A stretch of 64,000 bases of DNA from Duganella sp. CF458 (GCF_900113115.1 NZ_FOOF01000001.1:62001-126000), one strand, 5' to 3'; shown: positions 9,364 to 18,092, numbered from the stretch's first letter. Numbers and translations: made by a program. The notes: generated by a model not told the origin, from the sequence alone.

Positions 9364-10511
9364 GGCATCCACTGCCAGTTGGTAATGGCGCGCAGCAGCC
9401 ATTCGGCGGGACCATATGTGTGATGCTTGAGCCACCAGGCGCTGAGGGCCATCTGCGCGAGGTAGATCGCAGGCACCAGCGCTAGCACGGCGATGGGCGG
9501 GAGTTCGTCGCACAGGCGCATGCCGTAGCCGGTGAACAGCCAGGCCATGATCACCGACTGCAACAGGTAATTGCTCAAGGCGAGCTTGCCCATCGGCGCC
9601 AAGGCAGCGATCACGCGCGCGCCATGGCGGCTGTCGAACAACATCAGCAAACCCGCCACATAGGCCGCTGTCAGGAAAGGCGCGGTCAGCACGCTCAGTG
9701 CAGTGGCGAAGATGATCATCGCCCCGCCGGGAGCGAGCTCGGAGGCCAGCGCGTACAGCACTGCGCCCGCCATACCCACCAGGCCGAGCCGCAGGATGCG
9801 CGGCAGCCAGGCACGCAACGCGTCGACCTTGGCAAACATCTGCTCCCGCCCGGCCGCCATCCCAAACAGGAACATGGCAAACGCGCTCGGCCCCTGGCCA
9901 AACAGCAGCAGCGCCACCGTCGTGGGAAATTCGCCCGTAACGAAGGCTTGCGTACTGCGCGCATCGCCATGGAAGGCTGCCAGCTTGGCAAACACCGGCT
10001 TCAGCTCCGGTGCCCCCTCGCCTGCCAGCAGGACGACTGCACCGAGCGCTGCCAGCATCAAGGCAGCCAACAGCAAAAGCACCGCTGCAACTTCTATCGC
10101 GCGCCGCTGCCTGCCGTACAGGGCCAGGAGCAGGGAGCACAGCAAGCCATACAAGTGCAGGATGTCGCCATAGAACAGCAGGCAGCCATGCAGTACACCA
10201 AGCACCACCAGGCCCGCGGAACGGCGCAACATGCGCGGACGGAAGGCAGCGCCCGCGCGATCGGCTGCCGCCAGCTGCAAGGTAAAGCTGTAGCCGAACA
10301 GGAAGGAGAACAGCAGGTAGAACTTGGTCTCGAACAGCAGCGCGACGACGAAACGCACCGCGATATCGAGCGCGCCCGTGTAGCGCGGGTTGTTCACGCC
10401 GGAGGCAAAATAGGGATCGGCAAACAGCCAGATATTGACGGCCAAAATACCGAACAGCGCAAAACCGCGCAGGGCGTCGACATTAAGCAGGCGGTCCTTG
10501 CTTTCCTTCAC
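9330..10511 (-). CDS. DUF418 (YeiB-type) membrane protein
   Basis: About 393 residues, ten or so transmembrane helices. The N-terminal RLLNVDALRGFALFGILAVN and the C-terminal GPAEWLLRAIT are hallmarks of the DUF418/YeiB family of acyltransferase-like inner-membrane proteins, whose function is not established. I choose the GTG at 10511 because it shares GTGA with the stop of the upstream DUF6404-like gene, giving translational coupling; an in-frame GTG at 10532 would add seven residues and overlap more. The 3' end overlaps the M29-like gene by 34 bases. Confidence 0.85.
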   Translation of the reverse strand: MKESKDRLLNVDALRGFALFGILAVNIWLFADPYFASGVNNPRYTGALDIAVRFVVALLFETKFYLLFSFLFGYSFTLQLAAADRAGAAFRPRMLRRSAGLVVLGVLHGCLLFYGDILHLYGLLCSLLLALYGRQRRAIEVAAVLLLLAALMLAALGAVVLLAGEGAPELKPVFAKLAAFHGDARSTQAFVTGEFPTTVALLLFGQGPSAFAMFLFGMAAGREQMFAKVDALRAWLPRILRLGLVGMAGAVLYALASELAPGGAMIIFATALSVLTAPFLTAAYVAGLLMLFDSRHGARVIAALAPMGKLALSNYLLQSVIMAWLFTGYGMRLCDELPPIAVLALVPAIYLAQMALSAWWLKHHTYGPAEWLLRAITNWQWMPQEAGTQPPSR

Positions 10512-10861
10512 CGCAGCCCCAGCGCCTGCCACGTCGGCAGCTTATTGACCAGTCTCGTGCGCAGGAAAAATGCAGCCATCAGCAAGGCCAACGCCAGGCC
10601 AAACGAAGCGCCGGTCAGCACAACCGAATTTTTCACAACCAGTCTTTGCGCTGGTCCAAATGCCATACTCAGGATCGCGATAGCGCCGTAAGCCAGCCAA
10701 AACACCAGCACATTGACGTGGAAAGGTGCAAACAGGGGCGGCGGAACCCGGATACCGATACGCCACATCATCCGGTGTAACAACGGCAGCAAATCCCGGC
10801 GGGGGAAGCCTGCAGCCTCCAACAATTCAATCGCGCGCTCATGTCGTGAACTTTTCATCAT
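10508..10861 (-). CDS. DUF6404-like small membrane protein
   Basis: 117 residues. A helical N-terminus (HERAIELLEAAGFPRRDLLPLLHRMMWRIGIRVPPP) is followed by two transmembrane helices (LVFWLAYGAIAILSMAF and ASFGLALALLMAAFFL). This arrangement, with the RxGxxVPPP sequence just before the first span, matches my memory of the DUF6404 family; its function is unknown. It is the first gene of a two-gene unit with the DUF418 gene (GTGA overlap), suggesting the two membrane proteins act together. Confidence 0.7.
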   Translation of the reverse strand: MMKSSRHERAIELLEAAGFPRRDLLPLLHRMMWRIGIRVPPPLFAPFHVNVLVFWLAYGAIAILSMAFGPAQRLVVKNSVVLTGASFGLALALLMAAFFLRTRLVNKLPTWQALGLR

Positions 10862-10879
10862 CCGATTGTCGCACCCAAG

Positions 10880-11815
10880 TTACAAAATGAGCAACCCCGC
10901 ATCTGCCAATGCCTGGTCCCACGGGGGTACCGGCTGGTATTCCGCCACCAGGAAATCGATCAGCGCCCTCACTTTTGGCGATAGCTGGCGCGTTGCCGGG
11001 TACAGCGCGCTCAAATGGTTCAGAGGTAGTTCCCAGTCGGCCAGCACGGGCACCAGCCGCCCTTCGATGATGTCGCGCCAGGCCAGGAAGGTCGTCGTGT
11101 AAACAATGCCCAACCCGCGCAAGGCAGCATGCTGCAGCACCATCCCATTGTTGGCGGTAAAGCCCGGCGTCACCCGTACCGTGACCCGCTCCCCGCCGCG
11201 TGCAAAGTGCCAGGCGATACCGCCGGTCAGGTGGCTGAAATGCAGGCACTGGTGGCGATGCAAATCCTCCGGCACCTCCGGCCGCCCTGCCCGCGCCAGG
11301 TAAGCCGGCGAGGCACACAGCACGCCACGGCAGGGAGCCAGGGGCCGTATCGCCAGCGCGCGGCTGTCGGGAATGCCGCCCACACGGATAGTCAGGTCAA
11401 AGCCATGCTCAATCGGATCGAGCAGCGCATCATCCACGTGCAGCAGCGGTGACAACTGCGGATGCGGAAGGCTGAACCGCGCCACCGCATCGGCCAGCCA
11501 TTCGCTGCCGAAGCTGGACGGCGCCTGTATGCGTAGCGGCCCGGCCAACTCGATGCCGGCGTGCGTGACCACCCGCGCCGCTTCCTGCGCCTGCATCACC
11601 GCCAAGGCGCACGGCTCAAGGTAGGCCTGCCCCGCATCGGTCAAGCTCACATCGCGCGTGGAGCGATGCAGCAGGCGCGCATTGAGCCGCTCCTCCAGCG
11701 CGATGACGTGCTTGCTGACCATGGCGCGTGTCATGCCCAGCCGGCGCGCTGCGCCGCTGAAGCTTCGCTGCCGCGCCACTTCCACGAATATTTCCATTGC
11801 CCTGAGCTGGTCCAT
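10880..11815 (-). CDS. LysR-family transcriptional regulator
   Basis: DNA-binding regulator. The N-terminal winged helix-turn-helix (SFSGAARRLGMTRAMVSKHVIALEERLNARLLHRSTR) belongs to the LysR group whose members begin MDQLRAMEIF; the rest is a periplasmic-binding-protein-like effector domain. I set the start at ATG 11815, which has GGAG nine bases upstream and the usual family N-terminus. An ATG at 11833 (METIDD) lies inside a perfect inverted repeat and is less likely. The gene is divergent from the phytanoyl-CoA-dioxygenase-like gene at 11920, which by LysR custom is its probable target. Confidence 0.92.
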   Translation of the reverse strand: MDQLRAMEIFVEVARQRSFSGAARRLGMTRAMVSKHVIALEERLNARLLHRSTRDVSLTDAGQAYLEPCALAVMQAQEAARVVTHAGIELAGPLRIQAPSSFGSEWLADAVARFSLPHPQLSPLLHVDDALLDPIEHGFDLTIRVGGIPDSRALAIRPLAPCRGVLCASPAYLARAGRPEVPEDLHRHQCLHFSHLTGGIAWHFARGGERVTVRVTPGFTANNGMVLQHAALRGLGIVYTTTFLAWRDIIEGRLVPVLADWELPLNHLSALYPATRQLSPKVRALIDFLVAEYQPVPPWDQALADAGLLIL

Positions 11816-11822
11816 GTCGTCG

Positions 11823-11845
11823 ATTGTCTCCATTTTGGAGACAAT
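11823..11845. promoter_or_regulatory. Perfect 9-bp inverted repeat at the LysR gene start
   Basis: ATTGTCTCC (11823-11831), spacer ATTTT, GGAGACAAT (11837-11845). On the LysR mRNA one arm contains the GGAG ribosome-binding site for ATG 11815, so a hairpin would hide it; at DNA level it could be the autoregulatory operator. Both readings rest on position and symmetry only. Confidence 0.5.
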
Positions 11846-11856
11846 GTGTCAACCGT

Positions 11857-11892
11857 TTGCGCATTGTTCGCAACCAATGGCTTCCCTACAAT
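11857..11892 (+). promoter_or_regulatory. Candidate promoter and LysR site for the dioxygenase-isomerase unit
   Basis: -35 TTGTTC (11864-11869), 17-base spacer, -10 TACAAT (11887-11892), then AAAAGGAG before ATG 11920. A short dyad TTGCG-N7-CGCAA (11857-11873) covers the -35 hexamer and is a candidate regulator contact. Confidence 0.45.
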
Positions 11893-11919
11893 GACCCAAG
11901 TTAAGAAAAGGAGCTCCAC

Positions 11920-12759
11920 ATGCTGACCGACGCCCAGAAAGCCCAATACGCCAAGGATGGTTTCATCGTCATCCCCGGTTTCAAGAGCGCAGAACAAATC
12001 GCCGCCCTGCGTGCCCGCGCCGCGCAAGTCGTGAACGACTTCGACCCGGCGGTCGCGCAAGGCATCTTCACCACCAAGGAGCAGGAGAAGAAAGCCGACG
12101 ACTATTTCCTCGGCTCGGACAACACCATGCGCTGCTTCTTTGAAGAGGAAGCCTTCGGCCCGGACGGCCAACTGAAACAGGCCAAGGAGCTGTCGATCAA
12201 CAAGATCGGCCACGCCATGCACGACCTGGATCCCGCTTTCCGTGCCTTCACGGCCGACGCGCGCCTGGAGCAGGTCGCCCGCGATATCGGCCTGGCCGAA
12301 CCGCAGGTCTGGCAATCGATGTACATCTTCAAGCAACCCGGCATTGGCGGCGAAGTACGCTGGCACCAGGATGCCACTTACTTCGACACCACGCCGATCA
12401 GCGTCACCACCTTCTGGTTCGCGCTGGAAGACGCCACGCTGGAAAACGGCTGCATGTGGGCGGAACCGGGCGGCCATCGCTCGCCGCTGCGCGAGCGCTT
12501 CATCCGCGAAGGCGACCAGGTGCGCGTGGAAAAATTGGACAACACGCCATGGCCGACCGACGCAACCGCCGTGCCGCTCGAATGCAAGGCCGGCTCGCTG
12601 GTCTGTTTCCACGGTCTGCTGCCGCATTACAGCGCCCCGAACCGCTCCCCGGTTTCGCGCCACGCCTACACCCTGCACGTGACCGACGGCCGCGCCGAAT
12701 ACTCCAAGCGTAACTGGATCCAGCGCGACGCATCCTTGCCAGTGCGAGGCTTCCTGTGA
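11920..12759 (+). CDS. Phytanoyl-CoA dioxygenase family protein
   Basis: 279-residue non-haem Fe(II)/2-oxoglutarate oxygenase of the PhyH fold. The iron triad is visible as WHQD (His149, Asp151) and SRHAYTLHV (His248 or nearby His). Length and the sequence WHQDATYF resemble PHYHD1-like members. The substrate is unknown; bacterial members hydroxylate various small metabolites. A strong ribosome-binding site (AAAAGGAG) precedes the ATG. It overlaps the downstream TIM-barrel isomerase by GTGA, so oxygenation and isomerase/lyase steps on one substrate are a reasonable guess, controlled by the divergent LysR protein. Confidence 0.87.
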   Translation: MLTDAQKAQYAKDGFIVIPGFKSAEQIAALRARAAQVVNDFDPAVAQGIFTTKEQEKKADDYFLGSDNTMRCFFEEEAFGPDGQLKQAKELSINKIGHAMHDLDPAFRAFTADARLEQVARDIGLAEPQVWQSMYIFKQPGIGGEVRWHQDATYFDTTPISVTTFWFALEDATLENGCMWAEPGGHRSPLRERFIREGDQVRVEKLDNTPWPTDATAVPLECKAGSLVCFHGLLPHYSAPNRSPVSRHAYTLHVTDGRAEYSKRNWIQRDASLPVRGFL

Positions 12760-13574
12760 AAATCAGCATCTTCGCGCCACACTGGGGCAGCAACGACTTG
12801 CCGCCGGACGTCTTCATCGCCAAGGTGAAGGAAGCCGGCTTTGACGGCATCGAAATGTCGCTGCCGCTGGACCGAGCACAGCGCGACAGCTGGGTCTACA
12901 AGATCGCCAACGCCGGCCTGGATTTGATTGTCGCCCAATGGGAGACAGTGTTCCATAGCGACTTCGATGCCCACAAACAGGCACTCGGCGAATTGCTGCG
13001 CAACGCCTGCGAAGTGCAACCGGTCCTGGTCAACTCGCACACCGGCAAGGATTGGTACACACCAAAACAGAACGAAGAACTGATCACGCTCGCCGCCGAC
13101 ATTTCGGAAGAATACGGCGTGCCGGTGGTGCACGAGATCCACCGCAGCCGCTTCAGCGGACATCCGATGCTGCTGCTGCCCTACCTCGATCGCCTGCCGC
13201 AACTGCAGTTGAACGCAGACCTCTCGCACTGGTGCGTGGCCTGCGAATCGCTGCTGGAAGATCAGGAATTGATGCTGGCTAAAGTACTGCCGCGCGTGCG
13301 TCATATCCACGCCCGCATCGGTCACCAGCAAGGCCCGCAGGTGGCAGACTTCCGCGCGCCGGAAAATGCCGACGCACTGAAAGCGCATCTTGCGTGGTGG
13401 GACCGCATCATCGAACTGCGCCGCAACGACGGCGCCGAACGCATGGCGCTCACGCCGGAATTCGGACCTGCCCCGTACACCTTCAGCCTGCCTTACACCG
13501 GCCAACCGGTCAGCAATGCGTGGGACCAGAATGTGGCGATGCTGGGCCTGTTACGCCAGCGCTACTGCATGTAA
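12756..13574 (+). CDS. Sugar phosphate isomerase/epimerase family protein
   Basis: 272 residues of the xylose-isomerase-like TIM barrel (AP endonuclease 2 superfamily). Visible landmarks are KISIFAPHWG at strand 1, AGFDGIEMSLP at strand 2, VLVNSHTGKDW, VVHEIHRSRFSG, LNADLSHWC and RHIHARIGHQQGPQV, with the His/Glu/Asp residues that usually bind the divalent metal. Substrate unknown. It starts with GTG overlapping the stop of the PhyH-like gene, so the two are coupled and probably act in one small catabolic route. Confidence 0.85.
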   Translation: MKISIFAPHWGSNDLPPDVFIAKVKEAGFDGIEMSLPLDRAQRDSWVYKIANAGLDLIVAQWETVFHSDFDAHKQALGELLRNACEVQPVLVNSHTGKDWYTPKQNEELITLAADISEEYGVPVVHEIHRSRFSGHPMLLLPYLDRLPQLQLNADLSHWCVACESLLEDQELMLAKVLPRVRHIHARIGHQQGPQVADFRAPENADALKAHLAWWDRIIELRRNDGAERMALTPEFGPAPYTFSLPYTGQPVSNAWDQNVAMLGLLRQRYCM

Positions 13575-13657
13575 CCCATGCCCTTTTTCTTTTCTCCGTT
13601 CAGTGTCATACTGATATTTGCATTTTCGCAATATTTCCTTGATGCACGGAGAACAGA

Positions 13658-14164
13658 ATGGACAAAGCAGGATTTTGGAGCATCATCGACAAATCGCGGC
13701 AGGCTGCCGGCGGCGATCCGGACGAACAGCTTGAGGCACTTGGCGAACTACTGCGCGATATTGCGCCGGACGAAATTGTCTCCTTCGATTACCACCTGAG
13801 CGCCTACCATGCCCGCGCCAACCACTGGGACCTTTGGGGTGCCGCCTACATCATTGGTGGCGGATGCTCTGACGACGGCTTCATGGATTTCAGGGGCTGG
13901 CTGATTTCTCGAGGCGAGAAAGTATACGAAGCCGCATTGGCCAACGCCGATTCGCTCGCAGGGTTCGTGGAAGACCATGACGGCGACTGCCAGATTGAAG
14001 GCTACCAGTACATCGCATCCCAGGTCTGGGAAGAGAAGACCGGAAAATCATACGATGACTTCCCCGCGCATGACCTGCCAATGGGGCATGAAGTCGAAGG
14101 TACGCCATGGGAAGAGGAAGACCTGGATGCCAGGTTCCCTGAACTGACTGAAAGGTTCGACTGA
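13658..14164 (+). CDS. DUF4240 domain-containing protein
   Basis: 168 residues, acidic and soluble. MDKAGFWSIIDKSR, the central LWGAAYIIGGGCSDDGFMDFRGWLISRG and the C-terminal Glu/Asp-rich stretch match DUF4240, a family found next to immunity and polymorphic-toxin genes in some bacteria but with no proven activity. A ribosome-binding site (GGAG) precedes the ATG. It opens a run of small genes extending to 18.4 kb; no toxin gene is evident beside it. Confidence 0.75.
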   Translation: MDKAGFWSIIDKSRQAAGGDPDEQLEALGELLRDIAPDEIVSFDYHLSAYHARANHWDLWGAAYIIGGGCSDDGFMDFRGWLISRGEKVYEAALANADSLAGFVEDHDGDCQIEGYQYIASQVWEEKTGKSYDDFPAHDLPMGHEVEGTPWEEEDLDARFPELTERFD

Positions 14165-14207
14165 TAGGGGCTGACCAGATCCGGACGACGAATTAAAGTA
14201 GAACACC

Positions 14208-14624
14208 ATGAACAAAATTCTGATCGGCTTTGCTGTTGTAGTCGCTGCCGCTGGCTTGGGCTACGTTCAATACATGAAGGGCGAAGTCGCCGCGCGCTAT
14301 TCACCCGACGCGCTCAAGCAGATCGCGGCAGAATCCAACAAAGAGCTGCCAGTGATGGTTGATCACCTGACACGGCTGGACGCCGTGATGGCGACCGAAC
14401 GTACACTGGAAAAGCGATACACGCTGGTCACGGCCCAAGCCTCCGAGTCCCTGCAGGCGGAATTGACGACCAAACTATTCCCTGTCATCAAAGAACAGTC
14501 ATGCCAGAACCAGCAATCGAAAGAGCTGTATCAACATGGGGTATCGGAGGCGTTCACCTACTCGGATATGAATGAAAAACCGGTAGCGTCTATCACGTTG
14601 AATAAGAACAGCTGCACGCAATAA
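14208..14624 (+). CDS. Hypothetical membrane-anchored protein
   Basis: 138 residues. An N-terminal hydrophobic helix (ILIGFAVVVAAAGLGYV) anchors a soluble domain of about 110 residues predicted to face the periplasm, with two cysteines (SCQNQQ and NSCTQ at the C-terminus) that could form a disulfide. The domain resembles small periplasmic proteins of unknown function. Codon use is less GC-biased than in the flanking core genes. Confidence 0.55.
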   Translation: MNKILIGFAVVVAAAGLGYVQYMKGEVAARYSPDALKQIAAESNKELPVMVDHLTRLDAVMATERTLEKRYTLVTAQASESLQAELTTKLFPVIKEQSCQNQQSKELYQHGVSEAFTYSDMNEKPVASITLNKNSCTQ

Positions 14625-14718
14625 TGAAGAAGATCGGAAGTAAAATCCCCCTCCCGGCCGGCGATGATTCAGCCATCAGAGGTGGCAACGAGTTCGGCCG
14701 GCATGGCGGCAAGCAGCG

Positions 14719-15303
14719 ATGATAGGTCGCTTGAATCTCATGCTCAAGCCAGTCATCGCTTTCGCCATGCTGGCAATCACTTCGCTGGCGTCCGCCGCCG
14801 AATTCACCATTGTTACAGCTAAGGGATATGTGCGCTTCGCCGTTCCCGACCAATGGGCAGTAATGGCCATGCAAACCAAGCCGCCCGTTTCGGTTGCTGC
14901 TTTCCAGGTCGCGAATCCAGCTGACGGGGGGACGCCGCATTCCAGCAATGTCGCGGTCAGCCTGTTCCATATTGAGACTGAGCGCGGGCAAGCGGCTGCA
15001 TCTGCCATAGGTAAGCAATACGGCAGGCTGCCGCCGTCCATCAGCACGCTCGAAGGCTGGGCCATCTACACGCAGGAGGCTAGTCAGCAAGGGGCGACAT
15101 ATACCATCATCGATGAGAAGAAACCCTTCGCAGACGTCGTCGTAGGCCTGCGCTTCGCATGGCCACATCTCCCGGCCAATCCGCCAGGTTACGACCAGTC
15201 CATGAACCGTGCATTCGAATCGCTTCGCCGCTCCGTGTCTTCCGGGCTTGGCGCCCCCGCATCAAGGCCCGGCGAGGTGGTTCGTCGGCCAGAATCACCA
15301 TAG
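14719..15303 (+). CDS. Hypothetical secreted or periplasmic protein
   Basis: 194 residues with a signal peptide (MLKPVIAFAMLAITSLASA, cleavage near the following Ala-Glu). The mature part (FTIVTAKGYVRFAVPDQWAVMAM, ISTLEGWAIYTQEA, FADVVVGLRFAWP) reads like the short beta-rich lipoprotein-like domain seen in many periplasmic proteins of unknown role. The ATG at 14740 may be the true start rather than 14719; neither has a strong ribosome-binding site. Confidence 0.5.
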   Translation: MIGRLNLMLKPVIAFAMLAITSLASAAEFTIVTAKGYVRFAVPDQWAVMAMQTKPPVSVAAFQVANPADGGTPHSSNVAVSLFHIETERGQAAASAIGKQYGRLPPSISTLEGWAIYTQEASQQGATYTIIDEKKPFADVVVGLRFAWPHLPANPPGYDQSMNRAFESLRRSVSSGLGAPASRPGEVVRRPESP

Positions 15304-15375
15304 CATCGGCTCAATCGTTCACCCGCATAGGTGAAGCAGAGGCGAGTGATTTCGTTGTACCAATAAAAAAGACCG

Positions 15376-15678
15376 ATGAAAACCAAAGCGCTATTTTGTG
15401 AAGACCTGGCAGCGATCCTCAAGAGGGAGCTTGCCAATGGCAACTCATTGACCGAACCGCCGACAGTGACCGATTGGCCGAATCGCGGCTCGGTCTTCGC
15501 CCATTTGGCAAAAGACCTCACCACACCGAAAAACGCACTACCGGAAATCATTGAAGCTTCGATATGCAATGATCCACACTACGGCTGGTACCAGGAGCTG
15601 TTCTGCCGCCGGCACCAGCATTTGCTGGTAGCTGGAATCCCCAGACCTGGTCAACCGATGTGGACCAGCAATCATTAG
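15376..15678 (+). CDS. Hypothetical small protein
   Basis: 100 residues, soluble, no recognised domain. The sequence (LAAILKRELANGNSL, DWPNRGSVFAHLAKDL, PHYGWYQELFCRRHQHLLV) looks like a real folded protein with aromatic-rich C-terminal part. It sits 8 bases before the next gene, so it may be cotranscribed with the two membrane proteins that follow. Confidence 0.5.
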   Translation: MKTKALFCEDLAAILKRELANGNSLTEPPTVTDWPNRGSVFAHLAKDLTTPKNALPEIIEASICNDPHYGWYQELFCRRHQHLLVAGIPRPGQPMWTSNH

Positions 15679-15685
15679 GCTAAAC

Positions 15686-16108
15686 ATGAAAAACACGAAA
15701 CTGAAGACCGGGCTCATACTTGTCATCGGCGCCTTGTCCGGGGCAGTATGGCTGTTTGGATCCGTGCTGCCAGCCCTTTATCTTGACGCCGCACTTTATA
15801 CCGATGACGGCCCTGTACTGGACTTAGGGATGTTAATCCTGTTGTTTTCATTTCTCTTCGGAGTTGTCGGTGCGCTGCTGACAGTGTGGGCAGGACAGCG
15901 CTTGCCCCAAGCACCTTACCTTCACCTGCTGGCGAGTGCAGTATTCGTACTGTTCACCGCTGCGTTCATTAATGGGCCAATAGCGCTTGTCCAGGTGCTG
16001 TTTGAACTAAAGCTCTGGGCATTCATGTTCGGAAGCGCTGCTATATTCTTCATCGCTCGCCGGAAGCGGATCTTTCAACCAGCCATCGTAGCCGCACCCA
16101 AACCTTGA
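15686..16108 (+). CDS. Hypothetical four-helix membrane protein
   Basis: 140 residues with four transmembrane helices (about residues 8-28, 46-68, 78-100, 108-128) and a short positively charged tail. No family recognised. The stop overlaps the start region of the next membrane protein gene, so the pair is probably translated together. Confidence 0.55.
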   Translation: MKNTKLKTGLILVIGALSGAVWLFGSVLPALYLDAALYTDDGPVLDLGMLILLFSFLFGVVGALLTVWAGQRLPQAPYLHLLASAVFVLFTAAFINGPIALVQVLFELKLWAFMFGSAAIFFIARRKRIFQPAIVAAPKP

Positions 16109-16482
16109 ACATGCTGACTATCGCCGCATTGCTGCTTTTCCTCACAGGCCTCGCGCATTCATACCTTGGCGAGCGTTACATCCTCATTCGCCTCTTCAAG
16201 CGCGATAACCTGCCCAAACTATTCGGCGGAACTGACTTCACCACGGGCACATTGAGGTTTGTCTGGCACCTTCTCACTCTGGTTTGGTGGGGCATTTCGG
16301 CCATCGTCTTGCTGGCATCAGGACAAAACCTCGATACTGCTTCAGTTCTTCGAGTCTTCAGCATAGTCGCCCTGGTTTCCGGCCTTTTGCCACTTTACTT
16401 CACCGGTGGCCGGCATCTGTCCTGGATCATTTTTTTCACCGTTGGCGCCCTGCTCTGGTTAGGATCTTTCCGAATGGCGTGA
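16105..16482 (+). CDS. Hypothetical membrane protein
   Basis: 125 residues with four predicted membrane helices (LTIAALLLFLTGLAHSYLG, a second near VWHLLTLVWWGISAIVLL, a third at FSIVALVSGLLPLYF and a fourth at IIFFTVGALLWLGSF). Small membrane proteins with an N-terminal LxHSYLGE are widespread in proteobacteria and lack a known function. Start is TTG 16105 (overlapping the previous stop) or ATG 16111, two bases after it; ATG is the simpler choice. Confidence 0.55.
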   Translation: MNMLTIAALLLFLTGLAHSYLGERYILIRLFKRDNLPKLFGGTDFTTGTLRFVWHLLTLVWWGISAIVLLASGQNLDTASVLRVFSIVALVSGLLPLYFTGGRHLSWIIFFTVGALLWLGSFRMA

Positions 16483-16527
16483 AGACTCCGACGCCGAGTT
16501 TAAGCAGCTTATCAAAGGGGAAGTGAG

Positions 16528-16980
16528 ATGTACCACGCTATCGTACGCCGCAAGATCACGCAGGTTTTCGCAGGGCTCAGCGCGGGCCGCATCGAAGCCG
16601 TAACCGACGAACTGGCTCCAGACGCAACGCACTATTTCGTTGGCACGCACGCACTGTCGGGAACCCGCCGAACACCGGAAGCGATCCGCGCCTGGTACGA
16701 ACGACTGCTTCGCCTGCTGCAAGGAATTAACTTCACTCTTCACGAGGTAAGGGTTTCAGGCTGGCCATGGCGGACGCAGGTCGAGGCGATCTGGACCGAG
16801 ACAAACAATGGCACCGACGGAGTCAGAACCACCGCAGAAGGCGTAAACCTGATCGAGATCCGCTGGGGCCGCGTGACCCGCGTCCGTATCTACCCCGATA
16901 CCGCCGCATTGGAACGAACCCTGCACCGCATTGCGTCCAAAGGCACGGCGGAAGCGATGGCAAGTCCCATCATCTCGTGA
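16528..16980 (+). CDS. NTF2-like / SnoaL-type protein
   Basis: 150 residues with the cone-shaped alpha+beta NTF2-like fold pattern: N-terminal helices (VRRKITQVFAGLSAGRIEAVTDEL), APDATHYFVGTHALSGTRRTPEAIRAWYERL, then beta strands ending in IEIRWGRVTRVRIYPDT. SnoaL-like proteins act as isomerases, cyclases or ligand binders; nothing here fixes the substrate. GGGGAAG precedes the ATG. Confidence 0.75.
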   Translation: MYHAIVRRKITQVFAGLSAGRIEAVTDELAPDATHYFVGTHALSGTRRTPEAIRAWYERLLRLLQGINFTLHEVRVSGWPWRTQVEAIWTETNNGTDGVRTTAEGVNLIEIRWGRVTRVRIYPDTAALERTLHRIASKGTAEAMASPIIS

Positions 16981-17042
16981 CTCCATGACGATGCATCCAC
17001 ACCCTCCGACTGAATCTGACTACGAGCACTGATCCCTCCTCA

Positions 17043-17540
17043 ATGCCGATCACTCCATTCCACTTTGGCCCGGGAGCCGCACTTCACACTATCGCCCCCA
17101 AGCGGGTCAGCTTCATTGCCTTTTGCACAGCGAACGTCCTGATCGACGTGGAACCGCTCTACTACATGCGCACCGAGCAATTTCCGCTGCACCGGTTCTT
17201 TCATACCTACCTCGGGGCGACGCTCATCGTCTTGCTGACCGTCGTACTATTCATCGCGGCGCGCGCAATTGCCAATCACATCCGGCTGCCGAATTTGTTC
17301 GGTTGGCGAGAGCTGGGCATGGCCAATGTGACTATTGGAGCCGCATTGGGCAGCTTCACGCACATCGTATTCGACAGCATCATGCATTCGGATATCATGC
17401 CGCTTGCACCGTTCAGCAATTCGAACCCGCTTCTAAGGGCCATCCCTCTCGATACCTTGCACTGGTTGTGCGTTCTCGCTGGAGCAATAGGGATAACGAT
17501 CCTGCTTTCGCGAAAACTGCTGGGCAAAGCCGACACGTAG
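17043..17540 (+). CDS. Membrane protein of the metal-dependent hydrolase-like (DUF4184/DUF457-type) group
   Basis: 165 residues with four or five transmembrane helices. MPITPFHFGPG, DVEPLYYM, LHRFFHTYLGATL and FTHIVFDSIMHSDIMP carry the regularly spaced His and Asp residues that mark YdjM-like membrane-bound hydrolases. Family assignment is by motif only and the reaction is not known. The ATG has no clear ribosome-binding site. Confidence 0.65.
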   Translation: MPITPFHFGPGAALHTIAPKRVSFIAFCTANVLIDVEPLYYMRTEQFPLHRFFHTYLGATLIVLLTVVLFIAARAIANHIRLPNLFGWRELGMANVTIGAALGSFTHIVFDSIMHSDIMPLAPFSNSNPLLRAIPLDTLHWLCVLAGAIGITILLSRKLLGKADT

Positions 17541-17562
17541 TAACTAAACTGAAGGGACACAT

Positions 17563-18039
17563 ATGCCGATCATTCGCGCCTCGCAAAGGCTAGTCGAGAC
17601 TATTGAGACGTCGTCCCCCGGATTGTTGAACCGCGAGGAGTGGATCAGCGAACCTGGTGGACTATCCCAGTTTGGAGCGTTCATCCACGTTCTCATGCCA
17701 GGAACCCGCTCGTCGATCAAGCACTGGCACCAATCGGAGGATGAACTGGTGTACGTCCTCGATGGCGAAGTAACCGTCGTCGAAGGTGAAAATGAATCCG
17801 TCCTTGCCCCGGGCGACGCGGCGACGTTCCCACAAGGCGATGCTGTTGGCCACTACCTTTGGAACAAGAGCCAGTCTCCAGTCCACTGCATGATTGTCGG
17901 AACGCGGGCACCGACTGACCGCATCACTTATCCCGACCATGATCGGATCTTGCACCGGGACCGGTCGCAACCTGAAGATCTTTGGACCGACTCTTCAGGC
18001 CGAGCGTCAGATAGCCCCTACAAAGAATGGGTTCCGTGA
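17563..18039 (+). CDS. Cupin domain protein
   Basis: 158 residues forming one cupin barrel. Motif 1 is visible as PGTRSSIKHWHQSEDELVYVLDGE (metal-binding His-x-His and Glu), motif 2 as the region around GDAVGHYLWN. Single-domain cupins of this size are often sugar isomerase-like or unassigned. It begins 23 bases after the preceding gene. C-terminal sequence DSSGRASDSPYKEWVP is low in structure. Confidence 0.8.
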   Translation: MPIIRASQRLVETIETSSPGLLNREEWISEPGGLSQFGAFIHVLMPGTRSSIKHWHQSEDELVYVLDGEVTVVEGENESVLAPGDAATFPQGDAVGHYLWNKSQSPVHCMIVGTRAPTDRITYPDHDRILHRDRSQPEDLWTDSSGRASDSPYKEWVP

Positions 18040-18092
18040 ATATTCTTGGCAAGGACTTATACTAGGCCCCTCCACCATTCCTGAACACGACT

